Assembly (NCBI RefSeq): GCF_015277775.1 | Contig: NZ_CP063849.1 | Span: forward strand, 3,782,001-3,846,000 | DNA: 64,000 bases | Direction of reading: 5' to 3' | From: Paludibaculum fermentans | GTDB lineage: Bacteria > Acidobacteriota > Terriglobia > Bryobacterales > Bryobacteraceae | Part shown: in pieces, positions 52,540 to 61,095 of the stretch | Layout: the number at the start of each line of letters is the position of its first letter | Position numbering within the stretch: the first letter of the stretch is position 1 | Position numbers and translations under genes: made by a program | Notes under the pieces: generated by a model | What the model was told of the DNA's origin: nothing | Seen by the model: the letters and a program-made list of their open reading frames with translations, nothing else | Database searches by the model: none

Positions 52540-53652
52540 TCAGGGCTGGAGCCTCACCATTGCTTCAGGGAACATCACCCGTTCACCGCGCCACGCATAT
52601 GACCGCAGGCCGTCGATGGCGGTCCAGGTGGTGTGATAGCGGTCATAGATCTCGGGGTCAGCCGGATCACCCCAACTGCCGTCGGGGTTCTGGTGGGCAA
52701 GCAGATATCGAGTGCCGGCCGCCAAATCTGGATCGGCTTCAGTGAGCCCGAAGGATTTCAAGGTATCCATGTACTCGCCCAGTAACTCGGTGTCCCGGCC
52801 GGAGATGGCGTTACGGATATGTGTCCTCAGGTACTCGTATTCCCTCGGAAACCACTCCGAGCGCAGGCGGTAGAGGCCATAGCCGTTCATGGCGTAGACG
52901 AAGTGCGTGACCGCGTAAGCGGTATGTTCATAGAGGATCCGACTGGCGCGTCCAGGCGGTGGATACGGGTGCATCCGCGGCAGCCACTGGAGGACGTCCG
53001 CGAGGCTCGCTCCGAACCGGAGGCCATAGACTTCAGCGGAATATGAGGCAATGATCGCGTCGCACCAGACCCCATAGCGGTCGCGCAGTTCCAGCTCTGC
53101 TCCGCATTGACGGCAGGTCAGGCTGCCTCGCGCGCTTCGCGTGCCGCACTTCCGGCAGACCTTGGGGATATCGCTGGGCGGGGGCTCTTTCCGCGGATCG
53201 AATCGGAACATCTCCTCGGGGGTGATGCGGAGCGCCGCTTGCTCCAACCCCCTGCGTAAGGACTCGTCCGGAACGCCCAGGCACTCCGCCGCGTGGCTGC
53301 CGGCGACCAGTTGATACACCTCGTCCGCTCCGGCGCCGGGCGGTACCCGGGAATGATCCGCCCGCCAACGCAAGGCTCGTTCATGGCCGAAGCGCCAGGT
53401 GAGGTCTCTCAGTTCAGGGTCGGCTGAAGTTTGAGAGATGCTGCAGAAGCACCACAGAAGGTCGAAGCCGTTTTCCTCGAAGCTCTTCCCGTCGGAAGCG
53501 ACGCCTTCAATAAACGCCAGACCGCGCTTTACAGCCAGCGATACCCGAACATCCGGCGGATTCAGTGGAGACCGAGTTCCGGCCGATGCCCACAGAAGCA
53601 GCAGGGCGGCCGCGGCCGTCGAGAGGATCGCGACGGTCAACCGCCCTACCAT
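52540..53652 (-). CDS. Secreted alpha/alpha-toroid-like protein with inserted zinc ribbon
   Basis: 370 residues with an N-terminal signal or anchor (AILSTAAAALLLLWASAG). The ends resemble terpene-cyclase/squalene-hopene-type toroids: AVKRGLAFIEGVA at the front, HQNPDGSWGDPADPE and TTWTAIDGLRSY at the end. Between them residues ~165-185 form a CxxC-x(12)-CxxC zinc ribbon (CRKCG, CRQCG). I recognise no catalytic DxDD motif, so it is probably not a cyclase. Zinc ribbons are unusual in exported proteins. Confidence 0.72.
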   Translation of the reverse strand: MVGRLTVAILSTAAAALLLLWASAGTRSPLNPPDVRVSLAVKRGLAFIEGVASDGKSFEENGFDLLWCFCSISQTSADPELRDLTWRFGHERALRWRADHSRVPPGAGADEVYQLVAGSHAAECLGVPDESLRRGLEQAALRITPEEMFRFDPRKEPPPSDIPKVCRKCGTRSARGSLTCRQCGAELELRDRYGVWCDAIIASYSAEVYGLRFGASLADVLQWLPRMHPYPPPGRASRILYEHTAYAVTHFVYAMNGYGLYRLRSEWFPREYEYLRTHIRNAISGRDTELLGEYMDTLKSFGLTEADPDLAAGTRYLLAHQNPDGSWGDPADPEIYDRYHTTWTAIDGLRSYAWRGERVMFPEAMVRLQP

Positions 53653-53683
53653 GACTCGTCAATCCGGGCAGCTGGCCGGATGG

Positions 53684-53917
53684 CTATTTGGACTTGGACG
53701 CAGCAGAGTCGGTATGGGCACCCTTCTTACCCTTTTCCGGGGAATCGACAGGAGGCTTCGTCTTCTCGGCGGCCTTCTCAGCGCCCTTCTTGCCGCCCTT
53801 GCCCTTCTCCATGGAATCCTTCTTGGTTATTGTTCCTGTCTGAGGCAAAGCATAACCAACAATCGAGCCCGCCAGGACCGCCATCCCGACTGTCATGGCC
53901 ATTACGAGTTTCTTCAT
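53684..53917 (-). CDS. Small Lys-rich secreted peptide
   Basis: 77 residues with a signal peptide (MKKLVMAMTVGMAVLAGSIVGYA) and a highly charged, Lys/Glu/Gly-rich, probably disordered mature part. No family recognised. It lies between the toroid-like gene and the STAND gene, all on the minus strand. Confidence 0.6.
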   Translation of the reverse strand: MKKLVMAMTVGMAVLAGSIVGYALPQTGTITKKDSMEKGKGGKKGAEKAAEKTKPPVDSPEKGKKGAHTDSAASKSK

Positions 53918-53989
53918 TGACTTGCTCCAACACGCTATTCAGACCTGAAATACTGCTGATCGAGTATACAGCAGAGTTTCGCGGGAGGC

Positions 53990-56900
53990 TTACTTTGCTG
54001 GGACGGGGAGATCCGCGGGGCATGGAGAGACGTTGAGGTACTGCTTGCACTCGTCCGTGGTGAGGGAGCGCCGGATGTAGTGTCGCGCGAGATCCAGCAG
54101 GTCATCGTAGGTGGCCGCGTAGGTTCGGATGAACCCGTCGGCGCCGCTGGAGGCGATGATCCGGCCGTCCGGCCGATAGGCTACGCGGTTGGCGCCGCCG
54201 GCATGCGCGGAGTAGCGGAGGAGTTCCGTGCTGGTGGCCATGTTCCAGACCCGGACCGTGCCGTCCTGGCCGCTGGTCGCCATCTCTTCGAGCTTCGGGC
54301 GGCAGGCGACGCCATAGACCGGGCCGGTGTGGCCACGCATCGTGAGGGAGCCGGACTTGCGCTCCACGTCCGCCACTCCCGAGGCATCGGCGACGGCGAC
54401 CCAATTGCCGGAGGTCCCGCCAAAGGAGATGTCCAGCAGGGCGCCCGGCTTGGGACCGATATCCCGATCCGCCATGCCGGAACGGATGGCCGTCAGCAGA
54501 AGGTGATGGTCCATGCCGGCGCTGGCGATGAAGCTGCCGTCGGGCGAGAAGCGGACGGCGACCGCACGGTCCTTGTGGGTGGCGATGAGTTGCGGGGTGT
54601 TCTTCTGAATGGGCAGATCGACCCGGTAGATATTGCCGTCGGAGAGCGCCACGGCCAAGGACTTGCCGTCAGGGGCGAAGTCCACCGCCCAGACGCTTTT
54701 GGAGAAGCTGTGCCCATCGTAGTTCTTGCCGGAAGCCGTCCAGAGATTGAGGAGGCCATCCAGGCTGACGCTGGCGATGTTCTTCCCATTCGGGCTGATG
54801 GCGACGCCCCACACCTGTTTGGAAGGGGGCACATTCTTCCAGTCGCCAATGACAACGCCCTTGGCGACGTCGACGATTTTGACGGAACCGTCACCGGAGC
54901 CGGCGATCAGGCGTCCGCCGTCGGGCGAGAAGGCGATGCCGTAGAGCGCCTGCGACGAGGCGCGGATGTGTTTGAGCGGAGTGTCGAGGTCCCAGACGCG
55001 GATCTCGCCGGTCCGGCTGACCGTGACGGGCGCGCCGGACTGGTCCCAACCCACCGCGAGCGCCGCCCCGGCGGAACCAGGCAAGCGGGTGACGAGATCG
55101 AGATTGGTGCGATCCAGCAGGGCGGCGGTGCCGTCGTCCAAGCCCACCAGAAGCTGGGTAGCCCCGGCGTTCCAGCGCACGCGGGTGACGGCGGAACTGC
55201 CGACGCGGACGGAGCGTTGCGGCGAGAGCGGGTAGGCGCTGGCCGTTGCGGCCGTCACTGCCACCGAGCCGGCCTGGCTCCCCTTCGCGAGCAAGCCATT
55301 CATGACATCGGAGTCGAAGGGCAAGGCGGCGGCGCCAGAGTAGGGGGCGGTCTTGCCGTCGGGGGCCACCAGGGTGCGGACCGAGCCGCGGCTCACGACG
55401 ACGAAGCCTTGCGGCTCGATGGCGATGTCAGTGGCGTCGGCTACGCGTGCCAGCTTCACAGACTTCTTGTCCGGGCTCCAGGCGATCACATCGCCCTTCT
55501 CGGTCAAGGCAGCCAGCGTGCCGCCACTGACCGCGGCACTGACAATCGGCCCAAGGTTGGCCACCACCGTGGGGCGCGGGGTGGCGAGGACATCGCCCAG
55601 GATGCGCGAGACGTCGGTGTGATCGGCCGCGCCGTTGGAGACCTGTACGGCGGCAAGGGTCAGGAGCGCGGCGCGCTCAGAGTCCACCAGGGAGAGGAGA
55701 GTCGCGGTGTCGAGGATCGGCTTCACTTCGACGGTGCGCGTGAGGGTTGAGTTGGATTCGGTGAGGGCGGAGTTTGACCGGAACAGCAGGAGCGCGGCGA
55801 TAAAGGCGAAGACCACCAGGACGGAGGCGAGTTTGAGAAGGAGCCCGCTGCGGCTGCGGGCCCGTTGGATTTCGGCCGCACATTCGGCTCGATAGCGCTC
55901 GGCCCAGGCGGTGAGGAACGGCGCGTACATGTCGTGGTAGAGCTCAAACCAGACAGCGCCGCCGGGAGCGGGGGTACGCCGGAGGATGCGGACATTGCTG
56001 AGGGCGGAGAGCGCGGTGTCGAGCTTCTGCTTGTCCAGTTTGAGGTGCTCCGCCAGGCTGTTCAGCTCATAGGCCATCTTGGCGCCCTGGCGGGTGATGA
56101 GGAAGCCGAAGGCGCTGGAGATGACTTCCTTTGCCTGTTTGGGCAGAGGGTCCAGGTTCACCTTGCAGTAGTCGCGCAGCGCGTTGGAGGCTCCGCCCGG
56201 CTCGTATTGGCGCGGGAAACCGCTTTCCTCAGTGGGTGGACTTTCCTCCCACAAGTGGCGGCAGGCGATCTGGAGGTAAGGCGGGGAGACGAACTCGCGG
56301 GAACGGTAGGCAGTGCCGGGCATACCGGGGGTTGCGGCGCGCAGCAGGTCTTCAATGAGTTCGGGCAGCAGCGCGGATTTACCCACGCCGGCGGAGCGTG
56401 TGGTGGCCTCGATGATCTCTTTCGCCTGACGGCGATTGGGCGCCTTGAGGCGATAGTAGTTGCCGAAGAGGTCGGGGGCCTTGTTATCGAAGGCGCTGAG
56501 CTCGCCGAGGAACTCCTCGCGCATGGCGAAGATGACGCGGGCCTCGACGGTCTCCGAGTTGATGAGTTCGCAGAGGCCGGCCACGAACTGGTCGAACTCG
56601 GGCGTGTCGCGATGGTTCTGGAAGACCTCCTCGAACTGATCGAGGATGAAGAGAGTGCCGCTCAGTTGCTGGTGCGCAGTGGGCAACATGCCGAGCAGAG
56701 AAGCGCCCTCCGGGCACTGGAAGCCCTGTGCCGCCCAGGCCTTGCGGAGCGCTTCGCGCAGGCAGGAGAGCGGGTCGCCGGTGCTCCAGGCGGAGTGGGA
56801 GCAGATGCAGTAGCGGCGCTCGAGTTCGGGCGCGACCTTGGCGTTGAGGAAGGAGGTCTTCCCGACGCCGGAGCCGGAGAAGAGCAAGGTGGTGCGGCGC

Positions 56901-57010
56901 GAGAAGATGCGGGCGAGGATGACGGTGAGGTCGTCGTCGCGGCCGAAGAGCACCTCGCGGTCGTCGCGGGTATAAGAGGAGAGGCCTCGAAAGGGATTGG
57001 GGCCTACCAT
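53990..57010 (-). CDS. nSTAND-type NTPase with membrane helix and WD40 propeller
   Basis: 1006 residues from the ATG at 57010, overlapping the SIR2 gene end by 7 bases. Residues ~5-380 are an nSTAND P-loop NTPase: NPFRGLSSY start, Walker A GSGVGKTS (46-53), Walker B LFILDQFEE (120-128), and a winged-helix-like FELYHDMYAPFLTAWAERYR. A membrane helix spans ~389-410. Residues ~455-960 are WD40 repeats (FSPDGGRLIAGSGDGSVKI, SGQDGTVRVWNM). The tail DECKQYL is typical of such propellers. STAND proteins oligomerise on sensing a ligand; here the partner effector is probably the upstream SIR2 protein. Confidence 0.9.
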   Translation of the reverse strand: MVGPNPFRGLSSYTRDDREVLFGRDDDLTVILARIFSRRTTLLFSGSGVGKTSFLNAKVAPELERRYCICSHSAWSTGDPLSCLREALRKAWAAQGFQCPEGASLLGMLPTAHQQLSGTLFILDQFEEVFQNHRDTPEFDQFVAGLCELINSETVEARVIFAMREEFLGELSAFDNKAPDLFGNYYRLKAPNRRQAKEIIEATTRSAGVGKSALLPELIEDLLRAATPGMPGTAYRSREFVSPPYLQIACRHLWEESPPTEESGFPRQYEPGGASNALRDYCKVNLDPLPKQAKEVISSAFGFLITRQGAKMAYELNSLAEHLKLDKQKLDTALSALSNVRILRRTPAPGGAVWFELYHDMYAPFLTAWAERYRAECAAEIQRARSRSGLLLKLASVLVVFAFIAALLLFRSNSALTESNSTLTRTVEVKPILDTATLLSLVDSERAALLTLAAVQVSNGAADHTDVSRILGDVLATPRPTVVANLGPIVSAAVSGGTLAALTEKGDVIAWSPDKKSVKLARVADATDIAIEPQGFVVVSRGSVRTLVAPDGKTAPYSGAAALPFDSDVMNGLLAKGSQAGSVAVTAATASAYPLSPQRSVRVGSSAVTRVRWNAGATQLLVGLDDGTAALLDRTNLDLVTRLPGSAGAALAVGWDQSGAPVTVSRTGEIRVWDLDTPLKHIRASSQALYGIAFSPDGGRLIAGSGDGSVKIVDVAKGVVIGDWKNVPPSKQVWGVAISPNGKNIASVSLDGLLNLWTASGKNYDGHSFSKSVWAVDFAPDGKSLAVALSDGNIYRVDLPIQKNTPQLIATHKDRAVAVRFSPDGSFIASAGMDHHLLLTAIRSGMADRDIGPKPGALLDISFGGTSGNWVAVADASGVADVERKSGSLTMRGHTGPVYGVACRPKLEEMATSGQDGTVRVWNMATSTELLRYSAHAGGANRVAYRPDGRIIASSGADGFIRTYAATYDDLLDLARHYIRRSLTTDECKQYLNVSPCPADLPVPAK

Positions 57011-58194
57011 AGCGATGGGGTATCGGACCAGGCCGCGGGCTCCGCCCGACGCTTGATCTCGGCGGCGAACTTCACGAGATCGGCGACGCAGACGTTGATG
57101 GTGGGCTGGGACAGGTATTGGGACTCGAAGTCGTTCACCCAACTGACGACGGCGTAGTCCCGGACATCCTTGGTGAGGGCGCGCTGGTCGATGATGGTGC
57201 GGTACATGGCGCGCACGTTCCAATCGGAGAAGCTGTAGCCGAGGAAGAGGAAGCCGGTATTGGCCTGGCCCTCGTTCTGCATGAGGCGGGTGACGGCGGC
57301 GGGGATGACGCCATCGCCGGATTCACCCTGGCGCTTGAGGAAGGCGATGTAGTCTTCGTCGGAGAGGATGATGCTGTCGTCGGTAGTGCCGGCCGGGGGG
57401 AAGAGGCAGCCGTGCATCTTATAGATGACGGCCACGGGCTTGCGCGACGAGACCGGCGGCAGTGTGAAAAGGGCGGGCTGCTTGCCTTTCAGGCCCTGCT
57501 GGAGATCCTCGAAGTCCTCATTGGAGAAGCCGAACCAGGCCTGGAGGCTGGCGCTGGGGCGGACGGTGACGTGGTGTTGTTTGCGGCCGACCGTCAGCAC
57601 GACATAGGGGACCTTGGCGGCATCGAAGGCCAGTTCGATGAGCTGGTCGTAGTTGGTGGTGATGACGAGGTAGTCGCGTTTGGTATTGCGCAGGTGGTGG
57701 CGGGCCGCGCGGGCGATGAGGTCCTGGGACGGCAGCGGATGGGTCTTGCCGGCGAAGAGCGATTCGAGATCCTTGCGGTGGGGATCGCGGCCGCGCACGA
57801 ACTCGTGGTAGCTGGAGACGGGGAGCAGCGAGTAGGGCCAGGAGCCGTGGTAGCTGACATTGGCGGCGAGGGCGTTGGCGAGTTCGCGAGCCGAGGGCGG
57901 GTAGGGTTTCTGCCCGGCGATCTCCATCCAGTCGGGTTCGTGGTCCTCATAGTTCTGGAGATCGAAGGCCTGCCGGATGCCCTGTTTCAGGTGCTCGAGG
58001 CCGGCGCCGGAGAGACCCCAGCGGGTGGCGAGTTCGTCGATTTCCGAATCGGCAGGATAGTTCGGCACCGGCACGGTGGACGGTGGAGCCCCGGCGATGG
58101 AGGCACCGGCGCCGAGGAACGGGATGAGCGCCTGGTTCCCGGCCAGCACGTCCGCACCGAGAGACGCATACGGAATGGAGGGGAGGACAGGCAT
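57004..58194 (-). CDS. SIR2-domain protein (candidate NADase effector)
   Basis: 396 residues. SIR2-fold motifs are FLGAGAS (26-32), TTNYDQL (179-185, N181), KMHGC with H261, and FLFLGYSFSDWNVR (315-328). This is the SIR2_2-type arrangement found in anti-phage effectors such as ThsA and DSR, where Asn and His are needed for NAD+ cleavage, rather than a protein deacetylase. The stop lies inside the start of the STAND gene, so production is coupled. No membrane segment. Confidence 0.88.
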   Translation of the reverse strand: MPVLPSIPYASLGADVLAGNQALIPFLGAGASIAGAPPSTVPVPNYPADSEIDELATRWGLSGAGLEHLKQGIRQAFDLQNYEDHEPDWMEIAGQKPYPPSARELANALAANVSYHGSWPYSLLPVSSYHEFVRGRDPHRKDLESLFAGKTHPLPSQDLIARAARHHLRNTKRDYLVITTNYDQLIELAFDAAKVPYVVLTVGRKQHHVTVRPSASLQAWFGFSNEDFEDLQQGLKGKQPALFTLPPVSSRKPVAVIYKMHGCLFPPAGTTDDSIILSDEDYIAFLKRQGESGDGVIPAAVTRLMQNEGQANTGFLFLGYSFSDWNVRAMYRTIIDQRALTKDVRDYAVVSWVNDFESQYLSQPTINVCVADLVKFAAEIKRRAEPAAWSDTPSLW

Positions 58195-58294
58195 CCAGTT
58201 AGTGCCTCACATTCTACAGCAGAAACCCGGGAGCTCCACCATAGTTTTGCGCGGGCGAAGAGGCGGCGATGGCGGGGGCCGAGTCTCCAGACGG

Positions 58295-58331
58295 CTCTCG
58301 CCGCGGCGCTGCCTGCGCGCCGCGGCGAGAG
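58295..58331. terminator. Perfect 15-bp GC hairpin between ompA-like and SIR2 genes
   Basis: Two perfect 15-bp arms (58295-58309 and 58317-58331) enclose a 7-nt loop, 44 bases after the OmpA-like stop and upstream of the SIR2 start. It lacks a T-tract; it may separate the two transcripts or act as a structured leader of the SIR2 operon. Confidence 0.5.
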
Positions 58332-58374
58332 AGGAGTTCCAGCAGCTTCGTTCCCGATCGTGGGCAGCGGCGGT

Positions 58375-60066
58375 CTATTGCCGGACGAACTCGACGCGGC
58401 GGTTCTGAGAGCGGCCCTGTGGGGTGTCGTTGGTCTCGAGCGGCTTGGTCGAGCCCATTCCGGCGGTGGTGAGACGCGCGGCATCGATGCCGAACTGCGC
58501 GGAGAGCACGGTTTTGACGGCTTCGGCGCGACGGCGGGAGAGCTCGAGGTTCTGGCCCGCGTTGCCGACGGAATCGGTATGGCCCTCGATGCAGAGCCTC
58601 AGATTTGGGTTTGTTTCGAGCCCCTTGGCTATGGTCTGGATGACCGCGGCGGATTCGGGTTTCAGCCGGTCGCTGCCGGTATCGAAGAGGATGCCGTGGG
58701 TGACGTAGCGGCCGGAGGCACTGATCATCTGGCTGAAGTCCGGCGCGGATTCGGCGAAGCGGATCATGCGGTAGCCGATGGACTGGCCGGGAAACGTGGT
58801 GCTATTTCCGAAGTCGACCCTGGTGACGGGTGGCAGGTCGATCTGGTTGAAGTCGAGCTGTTTCTCTCCATTCACGAAGATCCGCATGCGGCCGTTTTGG
58901 ACCCAGAGGGCGAAGCGGACCACATTGTTCCAACTCATGGGCAGGCGCTTGCGGCCCAGTTCCTGATAGGGGGCACGCATAGAGGCGACGAGGTCCATCT
59001 GGGTCGCTTCCGCGTAGGTAACGAACTGGAAGACCTCTTTGGCATTGGAAAAGAGGCTGAGCACGATGATGGCGCGTTTCACTCCGTCGAATTTGAGATC
59101 GGCTTCGTAGGTGAAGTTCTTGGGGAGCGACGTGAGATTGGGCGTGAGGGTACCGTTGGCGGTGACGAGCAATTGACGGACGGCGCCGGCGGCCTGCAGG
59201 TCGGGTGCGGCTCCGCGGACCTTGAAGTGGGGGGGCGCGTCGCCGGGGCTCATATCCGTGAAGTCGTCGTAGAAGAGGGTCTTCTCGCCAGGCACGAAGG
59301 CCGGGGCGAGGGACTTGAACTCCGGCTGCGCGGTTTCACCTGGCGCGGCGGCCGGCTGCGGCGGGGTGGATTGCGGAGGTCCCGGCTGGGCCGGTAGCGG
59401 TGCGGGCGCCGCGCTGGCGGTGGTGACGGGCTGCGCGGCCACCGGAGGCGCCGGCGCGTTGACGGGCGTGGGCTGGGCGGCGGCCAAAGTCGAGAGCGGC
59501 GCACCGCTACGCGCATTGGCTTCGATCAGGAGGCGGCTGCCCGGGGCGAAGCGAATGTTTGGGGCGTCGGCAGCGATCTGCACCATGGCGATGGAGGCTC
59601 CGGCACCGATGACGGAACCGATGGCCGCGCCTTTGCCGCCTCCGGCGATGCCACCGATCATGGCGCCGAGACCGGTTCCACCGGCGGCTTTGGCGACATT
59701 GCCGGAGGCGCGGCGTACGATGCGGCCTTCCTCATCGACGTCCTGCCGGCCTTTGGAGTTGATGGCGGATTTGAATTGAGAGCTGATGGGGATGGTGGAG
59801 CCGGCGTGGCGGAGCGTGTCGAACGTGAACGAGAAGACCGACTTGCCCCCCAGCTTGGCGCCGGAGCGGGATTCGGTGATCCGCCCTTCCAGGACGTCGC
59901 CCTGGAGTTGCGGCGGCGAGATGACACGGCCGGAGATCAGATCCCCTTTCCGGCTGGTGTCGGTGCCGATCTGGTTCATGAGTTCGACCTGAATATCCAG
60001 AGATTGGGCCTGGATGAAGCCGGTGACGAGCAACATCGAGGCGAGCCAAGGGAATGGAAGTTTCAT
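58375..60066 (-). CDS. OmpA-family outer membrane protein with glycine zipper
   Basis: 563 residues with a signal peptide ending near FIQAQ. Residues ~130-160 are a Gly-rich zipper (GAMIGGIAGGGKGAAIG). A Pro/Ala/Thr-rich linker (~195-250) leads to a jelly-roll-like domain (~262-440, LFYDDFTDMSPGDAPPHFKV). The last ~110 residues are an OmpA/MotB peptidoglycan-binding domain (CIEGHTDSVGNAGQNLELS, SQNRRVEFVR). GGAGGAGG precedes the ATG. Likely anchors the envelope to peptidoglycan. Confidence 0.9.
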   Translation of the reverse strand: MKLPFPWLASMLLVTGFIQAQSLDIQVELMNQIGTDTSRKGDLISGRVISPPQLQGDVLEGRITESRSGAKLGGKSVFSFTFDTLRHAGSTIPISSQFKSAINSKGRQDVDEEGRIVRRASGNVAKAAGGTGLGAMIGGIAGGGKGAAIGSVIGAGASIAMVQIAADAPNIRFAPGSRLLIEANARSGAPLSTLAAAQPTPVNAPAPPVAAQPVTTASAAPAPLPAQPGPPQSTPPQPAAAPGETAQPEFKSLAPAFVPGEKTLFYDDFTDMSPGDAPPHFKVRGAAPDLQAAGAVRQLLVTANGTLTPNLTSLPKNFTYEADLKFDGVKRAIIVLSLFSNAKEVFQFVTYAEATQMDLVASMRAPYQELGRKRLPMSWNNVVRFALWVQNGRMRIFVNGEKQLDFNQIDLPPVTRVDFGNSTTFPGQSIGYRMIRFAESAPDFSQMISASGRYVTHGILFDTGSDRLKPESAAVIQTIAKGLETNPNLRLCIEGHTDSVGNAGQNLELSRRRAEAVKTVLSAQFGIDAARLTTAGMGSTKPLETNDTPQGRSQNRRVEFVRQ

Positions 60067-60387
60067 CGCGATCCTCCTCCGAAGATGCGGCCTTGCTGGG
60101 CACTACAGAGAGCTATATCACAAATTGCCTATAAGGGCCCGTTTATCTCATTTCTACTTGAGAACCTGTGGATGAACTGAGTTGGAGTGGGATTCGGCTT
60201 CGTTTCGCCGTTGCACGGGGGCCGCTGGAGCCGGTGGCCGCGGTACGGGGACGCCCCGGGTTGGAGATAGGGGTGTGGTTTTCAAAGAGCTTGGCCGGAT
60301 GGGTGCCGGCTGGGGGCGCGACTGGCGGCAGAGGTCGTCAGCGGCTTTGTTTCGTCGATGCGCGGCGAGGTTGCCTAGACGCGGTGC
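60067..60387. other. Intergenic region upstream of the OmpA-like gene
   Basis: 321 bases. The part nearest the OmpA-like gene (60100-60170) is A/T-rich with several TATA-like hexamers on the minus strand and probably holds its promoter. The rest is GC-rich; a plus-strand open frame there looks spurious. Confidence 0.4.
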
Positions 60388-61095
60388 TCAGCGCTTGGAA
60401 ACGTTGTAGAAGTCGGCCGGCAGTCCTTCTGCGCCGGCGAGGTTGGCTTCGTTTCGCGGAACGCGGATGGGCTGGAGGTCGGCGAGCGGGTCCTGGTTGT
60501 CGGGGTGGTTCGTGTCGATGCCGGTGGTGAGGTGTTCGAGCGCGCGGCGCGGGCGGCCAAAGCCTTCGTAGAAGAAGAGTTCGTCGGTGTTGCTGGTCAG
60601 GCGGGTGACTTCGGCCAGGGGGACATTCTCGCGGACGGCTTTGACGACATCGGGGTGTTGCTGGTTGAGGGCGGCACGCTCGGTTTGGAGTTTGCTGAGT
60701 TCCTTGATGGCGCGATAGAGGCCGCGTTCGAGGTCGCGGCGGTAGCGGGCATAGCGGTCGAGCTGGCCGTCGTGGGTGTTGGTTTCCGCCAATGGGTCCG
60801 TTTCGGCAAGGATCAAACATTCGAAGGATTCGATGCGGCGGAGGTTCCAGGTGTGGGTGAGGATGCGGTGGAAGATCTCTTCTTCGAGGCAGTTCGCGGG
60901 CCGGGTGTCGAGGCGCAGGGACGCTTCGAGTGCTGTGAAACTGGCGCGGTCTTCGGGCGTGATGGTGAGGTGCTGGGCGGTGAAGCCGTGGCGGCGGGCG
61001 TTCTGGGATGACCGGGTCTTGCCTTCGATGGAGACGGGTCCGGTGGACTGTTTCGCGTTGGCCTGGTTGGCGGTGATCTGAGCTGCGGTAGCCAT
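60388..61095 (-). CDS. ITANQANA-family hypothetical protein
   Basis: 235 residues from the ATG at 61095 with AAGGAG upstream. The N-terminus AAQITANQANAKQSTGPVS and EGKTRSSQNARRHGFTA is the signature of a paralogue-rich family in Acidobacteria and Planctomycetes, of unknown function. The middle is helical and charged. It lies near a decayed REP-associated transposase. Confidence 0.82.
   Translation of the reverse strand: MATAAQITANQANAKQSTGPVSIEGKTRSSQNARRHGFTAQHLTITPEDRASFTALEASLRLDTRPANCLEEEIFHRILTHTWNLRRIESFECLILAETDPLAETNTHDGQLDRYARYRRDLERGLYRAIKELSKLQTERAALNQQHPDVVKAVRENVPLAEVTRLTSNTDELFFYEGFGRPRRALEHLTTGIDTNHPDNQDPLADLQPIRVPRNEANLAGAEGLPADFYNVSKR

Noticed and set aside
52540-53652. Squalene-hopene cyclase
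   Set aside because: Too short, no DxDD motif, signal-like N-terminus and an inserted zinc ribbon; only fold-level resemblance remains.
57004-58194. SIR2 protein as a protein deacetylase
   Set aside because: It lacks the zinc-binding Cys tetrad of CobB-type sirtuins and has the SIR2_2 effector-type motif set.
54080-59397. Long plus-strand open frames (430-759 codons) opposite the STAND, SIR2 and OmpA-like genes
   Set aside because: Gly/Ala/Val/Asp-rich antisense shadows typical of high-GC DNA; the minus-strand frames carry clear motifs.
60168-60530. 120-codon plus-strand ORF upstream of the OmpA-like gene
   Set aside because: Trp/Arg/Gly-rich high-GC artefact that overlaps the ITANQANA gene antisense.
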